From positions 8,695,001 through 8,759,000 of the forward strand of contig NC_065573.1 of assembly GCF_937616625.2 (NCBI RefSeq): DNA of 64,000 bases, given 5' to 3'. Shown piece by piece: positions 11,563 to 24,500 of this stretch. The stretch comes from Mercurialis annua. Taxonomy: Eukaryota > Streptophyta > Magnoliopsida > Malpighiales > Euphorbiaceae. Position 1 is the first letter of the stretch. Each line of letters begins with the position of its first letter. The translations under genes and the position numbers were made by a program. The notes under the pieces were generated by a model. The model was not told where the DNA came from. It was given only the letters and a program-made list of their open reading frames with translations, and searched no databases.

Positions 11563-12049
11563 TGTTTACACCGGCCCAAAGAATTGCTGGACAAGGACAT
11601 CAGATGGGCTTACCAGCGATTCAAGCCCAATAAAAAGCCTTTTTATTAGTTTTTATTATTATTCTTCTTCTTATTAGGAATTTGTAACTCATTAGGAGTA
11701 TTTTTCTTTTTAGAGTTTTAGTCCTAGTTAAATTAGGAATCTTGATTATGAGGAGCTATAAATAGTTTAGAGCTTCATTATTTTTGTATCAACAAATTAA
11801 TCAATCAAAAACCAAGCCCGGTGCTTTTTATCTCACAATCTCCGGATTGTTTTAACTTAGGAGTAATTTTCGGTATTAATATCGCCTGAGTTTGTAGCTC
11901 CCAGATTATTACTTTTAGATCACGTGGTTAAGTGTGTTTAACCAAACAAGCCCTGCAAATATCTACATAGGTTCGTTAAAGTATCAAACCTCAAACTGAT
12001 CCCTATTATAAATTCAAAGATTCGAGTCCGGATTATTTCCAGGCGAACA
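11563..12049 (+). repeat. 3' LTR of the Tat-lineage element
   Basis: 487 bp, starts TGTTTACACCGG and ends AGGCGAACA. Compared with the 5' LTR it has two extra single bases (near 11605 and 11937) and about 14 substitutions, mostly transitions. It is followed at 12050-12054 by the duplication GTTAT. TATA box CTATAAATA at 11756-11764. Confidence 0.95.
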
Positions 12050-15000
12050 GTTATATTATGCAAAGAGTGCGTGAAAAGTGAGGCTAGATTAGTATGTCGC
12101 GTCTCAAGTCTCTTCAACGCGTCGTTCCGATTACCCAAGAATGGTTAGGTTATATTACGCAAAGTGTGCAAGAAAAGTAACACTAGATCAGTATGTCGCG
12201 TCTCAAGTCTCTTTAATGCATCGTTCCGATTACCTAAGCATGGTTCGGTAATATTACGCAAGGTGTGCGTGAAAAGTGACGCTAGATTAGTATGTCGCCT
12301 CTCAAGGCTCTTTATTGCGTCGTTCCGATTACCTAAGCATGGTTAGGTTATAGTACGCAAAGTGTGCGTGAAAAGTAACAATATATTAGTATGTCGCATC
12401 TCAAGTCACTTTAACGCGTCGTTTTGATTACCTATGAATGGTTAGGTTATATTACGCAAAGAGTGCGTGAAAAGTGAGGCTAGATTAGTATGGCGCGTCT
12501 CAAGTCTCTTCAACGCGTCGTTCCGATTACCCAAGAATGGTTAGGTTATATTACGCAAAGTGTTCAAGAAAAAGAACGCTAGATTAGTATGTCGCGTCTC
12601 AAGTCTCTTTAACGCGTCGTTCCGATTACCTAAGCATGGTTAGGTAATATTACGCAAAGTTTGCGTAAAAAGTGACAGTAGATTAGTATGTCGCGTCTCA
12701 AGTCTCTTTAATGCGTCGTTTCGATTACCAAAATTATGTCGCGTCACAAGTCTCTCTAACGCGTCGTTCTGATTACCTAAGCATGGTTAGGTTATAATAC
12801 ACAAAGTGTGCGTGAAAAGTAACAATTGAATAATATGTCGCATCTCAAGTCTCTTTAACGTGTCATTCCGATTACCTAAGCATGGTTAGGTTATATTACA
12901 CAAAGTGTGCGTGAAAAGGGACGCTAGATTAGTATGTCGTGTTTCATGTGTGTTTATCGCGTCATTCGGATTACCTAAGCATGGTTAGGTTATATTACGC
13001 AAAGTGAGCGTGAAAAGTGACGCTAGATAAGTATGTCGCATACAAGTCTCTTTAACGCGTTGTTCCGATTACCCTAGCATGGTTAGGTTATATTACGCAA
13101 AGTGTGCGTAAAAAGTGACGCTAGATTAGTATGCCGCGTCTCAAGTCTCTTTAACGCGTTGTTTCGATTACGATGCTTATGTCGTGTCACAAGTCTCTCT
13201 AACGCGTTGTTCCGATTACCTAAGAATGGTTGGGTTATATTATGCAAAGTGTGCGTGAAAAATGAAAATAAATTAGTATGTTGCGGCTCAAGTCTATTTA
13301 ACGCGTCGTTCTGATTACGCTTATGCTTTACGCAAAGAGTGCGTGAAAAGTGACGCAAGATTAGTATCTCACGTCTCAAATTTTTTAACGCGTCGTTCCG
13401 ATTACCACTGAATAGTTAGGTTATATTACGCAACGTGTGCGAGAAAAGTAATGGTAGATTAGTATGTCACGTCTCAAAGCTCTTTAATGGGTTGTTCCGA
13501 TTACCTAAGCATGATGGTAAGGTTATATTATGTAAGGTTTGCGTGAAAAGTGACGCTAGATTAATATATCGCGTCTCAAGTCTCTTTAATGCGTCGTTGC
13601 GATTACCTAAGCATGGTTAGGTTATATTATGCAAAGTTCGCATAAAAAGTGACGCAAGATTAGTATGTCGTGTCTCAAGTCTCTTTAATGCGTCGTTCCG
13701 ATTACCTAAGCATGGTTAGGTTATATCATGCAAAGTTTGCGTGAAAAGTGACGCTAGATTAGTATGTCGCGTCTCAAGTCTCTTTAATGCGTCGTTACGA
13801 TTACCATGCTTATGTCGCGTCACAAGTCTCTCTAACGCGTCGTTCCGATTACCTAAACATGGTTAGGTTATAATACGTACGAAAAATGTGCGTGAAAAGT
13901 AACAATTGATTAGTTTGTCGCGTCTCAAGTCTCTTTAATCCGTCGTTCCGATTACCTAAGCATGGTTAGGTTATGTTGCGCAAGGTGTGCGTGAAAAGTG
14001 ACGCTAGATTAGTATGTCGCGTCTCAATCCTCTTTAACGCGTCGTTCCGATTACCTAAGCTTGGTTAGGTTATGTTATGCGAAGTTTGCGTGAAAATTTA
14101 CACTAGACTAGTATGCCGAGTCACAAGTCTCTTTGACGCATCACTTCGATTACCATGCTTATGTCGCGTCACAAGTCTCTCTAACGCGTTGTTCCGATTA
14201 CCTAAGCATGTTTAGGTTATATTACGCAAAATGTGCTTGAAAAGTAACGGTAGATTAGTATGTTGCTTCTCAAGTCTCTTTAATACGTCGTTCCGATTAC
14301 CTATAAATGGTTAGGTTATATTACAAAAAAGAGTGCGTGAAAAGTGACGCTAGATTAGTATGTCGTGTCTCAAGTCTCTTAAACGCGACGTTCCGATTAC
14401 CTAAGAATGGTTAGGTGATATTCAGCAATGTGTGCGTGAAAACTGAAGCTAGATTATGTCGCATCTCAAGTCTCTTTAAGGCGTGGTTCTGATTACCTAA
14501 GCATGGTTAGGTTATATTACGCAAGGTGTGCGTGAAAACTAACGCTAGATTAGTATGTCGCGTCTCAAGGATTTTTAATGTGTCGTTTCAATTACAGAAG
14601 CATTGTTAAGTTATATTACGCAAAGTGTGCGTGAAACATTGACGCTAGATTAGTATGTTGAGTCTCTAGTTTCTTTAACGCGTCGTTTCGATTACCATGC
14701 TTCTGTCGCGTCATTAGTCTCTCTAACGCGTCGTTCCGATTACCATAAGCATGGTTAGGTTATAGTACGCAAAGTGTGCGTGAAAAGTAACGATAGATTA
14801 GTATGTCGTGTCTCAAGTCTATTTAACGCGTCGTTCCGATTACCTAAGCATGGTTAGGTTATATTACGCAAAGTGTGCATGAAAAGTGACTCTAAATTAG
14901 TATGTTGCGTCTCAATTCTCTTTAAGGCGTTGTTCCGATTACCTAATCATGGTCAGGTTATATTACGCAAAGTGTGCGTGTAAAGTGACGGTAGATTAGT

Positions 15001-18000
15001 ATGTCGCTTCTCAAGTCTCATTAACGCGCCATTCTGATCACCCAAGCATGGTTAGGTTTATATTACACCAAGTGAGCGGGAAAAGTAACGCTAGATTAGT
15101 ATGTCGCGTCTGAAGTGTCTTTAACGCGTTGTTCCGATTACCTAAGCATGGTTAGGTTATATTACGCAAGGTGAGCGTGAAAAGTGACGCTAGATTAGTA
15201 TGTCGTGTCTCAAGGCTCCTTAATGCGTCGTTCCGATTACCTAAGCATGGTTAGGTTATATTATGCAAAGTTTAGGTCAAAAGTGACGCTAGATTAGTAT
15301 GTCGCGTCTCAAGTCTCTTTAACGCGTCGTTTCGAATACCACGATTACCCAAGAATGGCTAGGTTATAATACGCAAAGTGTGCGAGAAAAGTAACGGTAG
15401 ATTAGTATGTCGCGTCTCAAGTCTCTTTAACGCGTCGTTCTGATTACCTAAGCATGGTTAGGTTATATTACGCAAGGTATGCGTGAAAAGTGACGCTAGA
15501 TTAGTATGTCGTGTGTCAAGGCTCTTTAATGCGTCGTTCTGATTACCTAAGCATGGTTTGGTTATATTATGCAAAGTTTGCATGAAAAATGACGCTAGAT
15601 TAATATGTCGTGTCTCAAGTCTCCTTAACGTGTCGTTTCGATTACAATGCTTATGTCGCGTCACAAATCTCTTTAACGCGTCGTTCAGATTACCTAAGAA
15701 TTGTTAGGTTATACTACACAAAGTGTTCGTGAAAAGTGACAATAGATTAATATGTCGCGTCTCAAGTCTATTTAACGCGGCGTTCCGATTACCTAAGAAT
15801 GGTTAGGTTATATTACGCAAAGTGCTTGTGAAAAGTGACAATAGATTAATATGTCGCGTCTCAAGTCTATTTAACGCGGCGTTCCGATTACCTAAGCATA
15901 GTTAGGTTATATTACGCAAAGTGTGCTTGAAAAGTGACGCTATATTAATATGTCGCGTCTCAATTCTCTTTATCGCGGCGTTCCGATTAACTAAGCATGG
16001 TTAGGTTATATTATGCAAAGCGTGAGTGAAAAGTGACGCTAGATTACTATGTCGCGTCTCAAGTCTCTTTAACGCGTCGTTCCAATTACCTAAGCATGGT
16101 TAGGTTATACTACGCAAAGCGTGCGTGAAAAGTGACGCTAGATTAGTATGTCGCATTTCAAGTCTCTTTGACGTGTCGTTCCGATTATCTAAGAATGGTT
16201 AGGTTATTTTACGTAAAGTGTTTGTGAAAAGTGACAATTGATTAATATGTCGCGTCTCAAGTCTATTTAACGCAGCGTTCCAATTACCTAAGCATGGTTA
16301 GGTTATACTACGGAACGTGTGCTTGAAAAGACGCTAGATTAGTATGTCGCGTCTCAATTCTCTTTATCGCGTCGTGTTGATTACATACGCATGGTTAGGT
16401 TATATTACGCAAAGTGTGCGTGAAAAGTGACAATAAATTAGTATGTCCCGTCTAATGTCTCTGTAACGCATCGTTCCGATTACTTAAACATGGTTAGGTT
16501 ATATTACACAAAGTGTGCATAAAAAGCGACGCTAGATAAGTATGGCGCTTCTAAAGTCTCTTTAACTCGACGTTTTGATTACCATGCTTATGTCGAGTCA
16601 CAAGTTTTTGTAACGCGTCGTTCCGATTACCTAAGCATGGTTAGGTTATATTATGCAAAGTGTGCGTGAAAAATGACAATAGATTATTAGTATGTCGCGT
16701 TTCAAGTCTATTTAATGCGTCGTTCCTATTACCTAAGCATGGTTAGGTTATATTACGTAAAGAGTGCGTGAAAAATGACAATAGATTAGTATGTCGCGTC
16801 TCAGGTCTCTTTAACGCGTCGTTCCGATTACCCAAGATTTGTTAGGTTACACAACATAAAGTGTGCGAGAAAAGTAACGCTAGATTAGTATGTCGCTTCT
16901 CAAGTCTCTTTAATGCGTCGTTCCGATTACCTAAGCATGGTTAGGTTATATTACACAAGGTGTGCATGAAAGGTGACGCTAGATTAGTGTGTCGCGTCTC
17001 AAGGCTCTTAAATGCGTCGATCCGAATACCTAAGCATGGTTGTTATATTATGCAAAGTTTGCGTGAAAAGTGACGCTAGATTAGTATGTCGCGTCTCAAG
17101 TCTCTTTAACGCATCGTTTCCGATTACCTAAGCATGATTTGTTATATTACACAAAGTGTGCGTGAAAACTGACAATAGATTAGTATGTCGCCTCTCAAAT
17201 CTATTTATCGCGTCGTTCCAATTACTTAAGCATGGTTAGGTTATATTGTGCAAAGTCTGCGTGAAAAATGACAATATATTATTATGTCGCGTCTTAAGTC
17301 TATCTAACGAGTCGTTCCGATTACCTAAGCATGGTTAGGTTATATTACGTAAAGAGAGCTCGAAATGTGACGCTTGATTAGTATGTCGTGTCTAAACTCT
17401 CATTAACGCGTCGTTCCGATTACCCAAGAATTGTCAGGTTACACTACGCAAAGTGTGCGAGAACAGTAACGCTAGATTAGCATGTCGCTTCTCAAGTCTC
17501 TTTAACGCGTCGTTCTGATTACCTAAGCATGGTTAGGTTATATTAAGCAAGGTTTTCGTGAAACGTGATGCTAGATTAGTATGTCGCGTCTCAAGGCTCT
17601 TTAACGCGTCGTTCCGATTATCTAAGCATGATAAGGTTATATTATTCAAATTTTGCGTGAAAAGTGACGCTAGATTAGTATGTCGTGTCTCAAGTCTCTC
17701 TAACGCGTCGTTCCGATTACCTAAGCATGGTTAGGTAATATTACGCAAAGTTTGCGTAAAAAGTGACGGTAGATTAGTATGTCGCGTCTCAAGTCTCTTT
17801 AATGCGTCGTTTCGATTACCTAAAAATGGTTAGGTTTTATTACACAAAGAGTGCGTGAAAAGTGAAACTTGATTAGTTTGTCGCGTCTCAAGTCTCTTTG
17901 TTACGATTACCTAAGCATGGTTAGGTTATATTACGCAAGGTGTGCGTGAAAAGTGACGCTAGATTAGTATGTCACGTCTCAAGGCACTTTAATGCATCGT

Positions 18001-18510
18001 TCCGTTTACCTAAGCATGGTTAGGTTTTATTATGCAAAGTTTGCGTGGAAAGTGACGCTAGATTAGTATGTCGCGTCTGAAGTCACTTTTACGCATTGTT
18101 TCTATTACCATGCTTATGTCGCGTCACAAGTCGCTCTAACGCATCATTCTGATTACCTAAGCATGGTTAGGTTATGCAAAGTGTGTGTGAAAGGTAAAAA
18201 TAGATTAGTATATCGTGTCTCAATTCTCTTTAATGCGTCGTTCCGATCACCTAAAAATTGTTAGGCTATATACACAAAGAGTGCGTGAAAAGTGAAATTA
18301 GATTAGTATGTTGCGTCTCAAGTCTCTTAAACGAGTCGTTACAATTACCTGAAAATGGTTAAGTTATATTACACAAAGAGTGCGTGACAAGTGATGCTAG
18401 ATTAGTTTGTCATGTCTCAAGTCTCTTTAACGAGTCTTTCCGATTACCTAAGCATGGTTAGGTTATATTACGCAAAGTGAGCGTAAACAGTGACGCTAGA
18501 TTAGTATGGA
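12050..18510 (+). repeat. 99-bp satellite array, forward, about 65 monomers
   Basis: Head-to-tail monomers starting ATGGTTAGGTTATATTACGC. Successive starts at 12339, 12438, 12537 and 12636 are exactly 99 bp apart. Monomers differ from each other by roughly 10-20%. Truncated 53-bp half-monomers (ATGCTTATGTCGCG...) recur near 12730, 13175, 13806, 14155, 14697, 15645, 16585 and 18109. No transcript, gene or known centromere-protein box is apparent. The array ends abruptly at about 18508-18512, where orientation flips. I do not recognise the satellite family. Confidence 0.95.
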
Positions 18511-21354
18511 AGTAATAACGACGCGTTAGAGAGACTTGAGATGCGACATACTAATATAACGTCATTTTTCACGCACACTTTGCGTAATATAATCAAACCA
18601 TGATTAGGTAATCGGAACGATGCGTTTAAGAGTCTTGTGACGCGAGATAAGCATGGTAATCGAAACGACGCGTTAAAGAGACTTGAGAGAAAACATGCTA
18701 ATCTAGCTACAGTTTATACGCACACTTTGTGTAATATAACCTAACCATGCTTAGGTAGTCGGATTGACGCGTTAAAGAGACTTGAGACTGGACATACTAA
18801 TCTAGAGTCACTTTTCACGCACACTTTGCGTAATACAACCTAACCATGCTTAGGTAATAAGAACGATGCGTTAAAGAGAATTGAGACGCGACATACTAAT
18901 GTATTGATCCTTTCCACGCACAGTTTGCGTACTATGACTTAACCATGCTTAGGTAATCGGAACGACGCGTTAGAGAGACTTGTTACGCGACATACTAATC
19001 TAGTGTCAACTTTAACGCAAACTTTGCGTAATATAATCTAACCATGCTTAGGTAATCGGTACAACGCCTTAAAGAGACTTGTGACGCGACATACTAGTAA
19101 TCTAGCGTTACTTTTAACGCACACTTTGCGTTATATAGTCTAACCATGCTTAGGTAATCGGAACGATGAGTTAAAGAGACTTGTGACGTGACATACTTAT
19201 CTAGCGTCTCTTTACACGCACACGTTGCATAATATAACCTTATCATGCATAGGTAATCGGAACGACGTGTTAAAGAGACTTGTGATGCGACATAATAATC
19301 TAGCGTCATTTTTGACCTACACTTTGAGTAATATAACTTAACCATGCTTAGGTAATCGGAACGACGCGTTACAGAGACTTGGGACGCGGTATACTACTAA
19401 TCTAGAGTCACTTTTAACGCACACTTTGCTTTATATAATCGTTACCATGCCTAGGTAATCGGAACAACTCGTTAAAGAGACTTTTAAAGCGACATACTAA
19501 TCTAGCATCACTTTTCACGCGCACTTTGCGTAATATAATCTAACCACGCATAGTTAATCGGAACGACGCGTTAAAGAGACTTGTGACGTGACATACTACT
19601 AATCTAGCGTCACTTTTAACGCACACTTTGTGTTATATAATCGAACCATGCTTAGGCAATCGGAGCGACGCATTAAAGAGACTTAAGACGCGACTTACTA
19701 ATCTAGCTTCACTTTTAACTCCCACTTTGCGTTATACATAACCTAACCATGCTTAGGTAATCGGAACGACGCGTTAATGAGACTTAAGATGCGACATACT
19801 AATCTAGCATCACTTATAATGCGCACTTTGTGTTACCTAACCATGCTTAGGTAATCGGAACGACACGTTAAAGAGACTTGAGACGCGACATACTAATATA
19901 GCATCACTTTTCACGCACAATTTGTGTAATATAACCTAACCATGCTTAAGTAATTGGAACAACGCGTTAAAGAGACTTGTGATGCGACATTCTAATCTAG
20001 CGTCACTTTTAACGCACACTTTTCCTAATATAACTGAACCATGCTTAGGTAATCGGAACGACGCGTTAAAGAGACTTCTCACGCGACATACTCATCTAGC
20101 GTCCCTTTTCACGCGCACTTTGCGTAATATAACCAAACCAAGCTTAGGTAATTGGAATGACGCGTTAAAGAGACATGTGACGCGACAGACTAATCTAGCG
20201 TCACTTATAACGTGCACTTTGCGTAATATAACATAACCATGCTTAGGAAATCGGAACGACGCGTTAGAGAGACTTGAGACGAGACATACTAATCTAGTGT
20301 CACTTTTCAGGCACACTTTGTGTTTATAACCTAACCATGCTTAGGTGATCGGAACGACGCGTTAAAGAGACTTGTGACGCGAGATAAGTATGGTAATCAA
20401 AACGACACGTTAAAGAGACTTAGAAGAATATACTAATCTAGCGTCACTTTTGACGAACACTTTGCGTAATATAACCTAACCATGCTTAGGTAATAGGAAC
20501 GACGCGTTAAAGAGACTTGAGATGCGACATACTAATCTATTGATCCTTTTCACGCACACATTGCGTACTATAACTAACCATGCTTAGGTAATCGGAACGA
20601 CGCGTAAGAGAGACTTGTGACTCGACATAAGCATGGTAATCGAAACGACGCATTCAAGAGCCTTGAGAAGCGACATACTAATCTAGCGGCACTTTTCACG
20701 CAAACTTTGCGTAATATAACCCTAACCATACTTTGGTAATCGGAACGACGCATTAAAGAGCCTTGAGACGCGACATACTAATCCAGCGTCACTTTTCACG
20801 CACACCTTGCGTAATACAACCTAACCATGCTTTGGTAAAACGACGCGTTTAATAGACTTGAGACGCGACATACTAATCTAGCGTTACTTTTCACGCACAC
20901 CTTGCGTAATATAACCTAACCATGCTTCTATAATAGGAACGACGCATTAAATAGACTTGAGACGCGACATACTAATCTATTTTCATTTTTCACGCACACT
21001 TTGGGTAATATAACCTAACCATGCTTAGGTAATCGGAACGAGATAGAAAAACTTACTACTCGACATAAGTATGGTAATCGAAACGACGTGTTAAAGAGAC
21101 TCAAGCCGAGCCATACTAATTTAGCGTCACTTTTTACGCACACTTTGTGTAGTATAAACTAACCATGCTTAGGTAATCGGAACGACGCGTTAAAGAGACT
21201 TGAGTCGCGACATACTAATCTACCGTCACTTTCCATGCACACTTTGCATAATATAACCTAACTATTCTTAGGTAATCGGAACACGCGTTAACGAGACTTG
21301 AGACGCGACATACTAATCTAGCGTCATGTACACTTCGCGCAAAACAACATATCC
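18511..21354 (-). repeat. 99-bp satellite array, reverse (distal part of the left palindrome arm)
   Basis: The same monomer on the minus strand (CCTAACCATGCTTAGGTAAT on the plus strand). It begins GAAGTAATAACGACGCG, whose reverse complement is found in the right arm at about 63752-63770. Half-monomers lie near 18640, 20390, 20625 and 21072. The stretch 21217-21221 (AATCT) is the empty target site of the LARD-like element at 45094, and about 21145-21165 is that of the full LINE. Confidence 0.95.
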
Positions 21355-21578
21355 CTAATTAGAGATACGACGATAAACCTTAACAGATTACATGTATGAC
21401 TAGCCAGGATCACAGCCTCACCGTGGGCATTTTATCAACCGGACTGTCCTCTTAGTATCTGTTGAAATTTATCGCATTACCGTGTTAATGACACAAGGTT
21501 TTTGATTCACAGGATCCTCAGGAGAGGCAAGTGAAGAGCATACCCTTATGCCTTTTATGGCTGGATATGAAGAGAAAC
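21355..21578. other. Unique non-satellite island inside the reverse array
   Basis: About 224 bp unrelated to the monomer. Comparison with the right arm (about 44910-44960) shows it replaced about 30 bp of satellite. No terminal repeats, poly-A or target duplication are visible. On the plus strand, TTTTTGATTCACAG (about 21497-21511) looks like a 3' splice site, followed by an open stretch in two frames (DPQERQVKSIPLCLLWLDM or SSGEASEEHTLMPFMAGYEE). This could be a captured gene fragment joined during break repair. I cannot name the source. Confidence 0.7.
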
Positions 21579-24500
21579 AAAGAGATTTATGACGCGACAT
21601 ACTAATCTATTGTCACTTATCACCCACACTTTGCGTAATATGACCTAACCATGCTTAGGTAATCAGAACGACGCGTTAGAGACACTTGTGACGCGACATA
21701 AGCATGGTAATCGAAATGACGTGTGTTAAAGAGACTTGAAACGCGCCATACTAAACTAGCGTCATTTTTTAAGCACTCTTTGCGTAATATAATCTAATCA
21801 TGCTTAGATAATCGGAACAACGCATTAAAGAGACTTGAGATGCGACATACTAATCTAGCATCACTTTTCACGCACACTTTGCGTAATATAACCTAACCAT
21901 GCTTAGGTAATCGAAACGACTCGTTAAATAGACTTGAGATACGACAAATTAACCTAGCGACAGTTTTCACGCACACATTGCGTAATATAACCTAACCATG
22001 CTTAGGCAATCGGAACAACTCGTTAAAGAGACTTGAGACGCGACATACTAATTTAGCGTCACTTTTCACGCACAATTTGCGTAAAATACCCTAACCATGC
22101 TTACATAATCGTAACGACTCGCTAAGGAGACTTGAGACGCGACATACTAATCTATTGTCACTTTTCACACAAACTTTGCGTAATATAACCTAAACATGCT
22201 TAGGTAATCGGAACGACGTGTTTGAGAGATTTGTAACGTAACATAAGCATGGTAATCGAAATGATGCCTTAAAGAGACTTGAGATGCGACATACTAATCT
22301 AGCGTCACTTTTTACGCATATTGTGCGTAATATAACCTAACCATGCTTAGGTAATCGTAACAACGCGTTAAAAAGACTTGTGACGCGACATACTAATCTA
22401 GCGACACTTTTAACGCGCACTTGGCGTAATATAACATATCCATGCTTAGGTAATCGGAACGACGCGTTAAAGACACTTGAGGCGCGACATACTAATCTAT
22501 TGTCAATTTTCACGCACACTTTGCATAATATAACCTAAACATAGTTAGGTAATCAGAACGACGCGTTAAAGACACTTGTTAATCGACTTAAGCATGCTAA
22601 TCGAAACGACGCGTTATAGAGACTTGAGACGCGCTATACTAATCTAGCGTCAGGTTTTACGCAGACTTTGCGTAATATAACCTAACCATGCTTAGGTAAT
22701 CGGAACACGCATTAAAGAGACTTGAGACGCGTTAAAGAGACTTGAGACGCGACATGCTAATATAGCATCACTTTTCACGCACACTTTTACGTAATATAAC
22801 CTAACCATGCTTAGGTAATCAAAACACGTATTAAAGAGACTTGAGATGCGACATACTAATCTAGCGACACTTTTCACGCACACTTTGCGTAATATAACTT
22901 AACCATGCATAGGTAATCAGAACAACGGTAATTGAAATGACGCGGTAAAGAGACTTAAAACACGCCATACTAATCCAGCATCACTTTTGACGCTCGCTTT
23001 GCGGAATATAACCTAACCATGCTTAGGTATTCGTAACGACGCTTTAAAGAGACTTGAGACGCGACATACTAATCTAGCGTCACTTTTAACGCACACTTTG
23101 CATAAAATAACCTAACCATGATTAGGCAATAAGAACGACCCTTTAAGGCGACTTGAGACGCGACATACTAACCTAGCAACAGTTTCCACGCACACATCGC
23201 GTAATATAACCAAACCATGTTTAGGTAATTGGAACGACGCGTTAAAAAGACTTGTGACACAACATAGTAATCTAGCGTCACTTTTCACGCACACTTTCCG
23301 TAAAATAAACTAACCATGCTTAGGTAATTGGAACGACGCGTTAAATGGACATGCGACGCGACATACTAATCAATGGTCGCTTTTCACGCACACTTTGTGT
23401 AATTTAACCTAACCATGCTTTGGTAATCGAAACGATGTATTAGAGAGACTTGTATGTGACATATGCATGGTAATCAAAACAATGCGTTAAATAGACTTGA
23501 GACGTGCCATACTAATCTAACGACACTTTTTACGCACACTTTGCGTAATATAACTTAACCATGCTTAGGTAATCGTAACAACGCGTTCAAGAGAGTAGTG
23601 ATGCACATACTAATCTAGCGAGACTTTTAATGCGCACTTGCCGTAATATAACATAACCATGCTTTGGTAATCGAAACAACGTGTTAAAGATACTTGAGAC
23701 GCGATATACTAATCTAGGGTCACTTTTCACGGACACTTTGCGTAATATAACCTAACCATGCTTAGGTAATCGGAACACACGTTAACAGGACTTGATACGC
23801 GACATACTAATCTAGCGTCACTTTTCACGCACACTTTGCGTAAAATAACCTAACCATGCTTAGGTAATTGGAACGACACGTTAAAGCGACTTGAGACGCG
23901 ACATACTAATCTATTGTAACTTTTCACACACACTTTGCGTAATATAACCTAACAATCATGCTTAGGTAATCAGATCGACGCGTTTGAGACACTTGTGACG
24001 CGACATAAGCATGGTAATCGAAATGACGTGTTAAAGATACTTGAAACGCGCCATACTAATCTAGCGTCACTCTTTACCCACGCTTTGTGTAATATAACTT
24101 AACCATGCATAGGTAATCGGAACGACGCATTAAAGAGACTTGAGACACGACATACTAATCTAGCGTCATTTTTCACGCACATTTTGCATAATATAACCTA
24201 ACTATGCATATGTAATCGGAACGACGCGTAAAAGAGACTTGAGACGCGACATACTAACCTAGCAACAGTTTTCAAGCACACAGTGCGTAAGATAACTTAA
24301 CCATGCTTAGGTAGTCGAAATGACGCGTTAAAGAGACTTGAGACGCGAAATACAAATCTAGCGTCACTTTTCACGCACACTTTGAGTAAAATAGCCTTAC
24401 CATGCTTAGGTAATTGGAACGAAGAGTTAAGGAGACTTGAGACGCGATATACTAATCTAGGGTCACTTTTCACGCACACTTTACGTAATATAACCTAACC

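Larger units (their letters stand above)
221..12049 (+). mobile_element. Tat/Ogre-lineage Ty3/gypsy LTR retrotransposon, complete but decayed
   Basis: An 11.8-kb element with TG...CA ends, LTRs of 485 and 487 bp, and a 5-bp target duplication GTTAT (216-220 and 12050-12054), inserted in the satellite. Inside, in order: PBS, gag, protease, RT, RNase H, a second RNase H, integrase, an antisense plant-mobile-domain gene, and a G-rich tract before the 3' LTR. The second RNase H between the first one and integrase, plus a long 3' region with an antisense accessory ORF, are known traits of the Tat branch, which includes Ogre and Retand. The element is non-functional: gag-pol has at least six in-frame stops and three frameshifts. 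My hand comparison of the LTRs gives about 14 substitutions (11 transitions) and 2 single-base indels, about 3% divergence. That is roughly one million years if 1.3e-8 changes per site per year is assumed. Confidence 0.95.

Noticed and set aside
12125..12150. GGTTAGGTTA in the monomer considered as telomeric TTAGG repeats
   Set aside because: It occurs once per 99-bp monomer, with no tandem run of five- or seven-base units.
12050..12150. Centromere-protein B box in the satellite
   Set aside because: No match to the TTCG....A..CGGG pattern; centromeric function cannot be inferred from the sequence.
12050..18510. Regularly spaced repeats considered as a CRISPR array
   Set aside because: The whole 99-bp unit is repeated, with no unique spacers, and the surroundings are plant retroelements.
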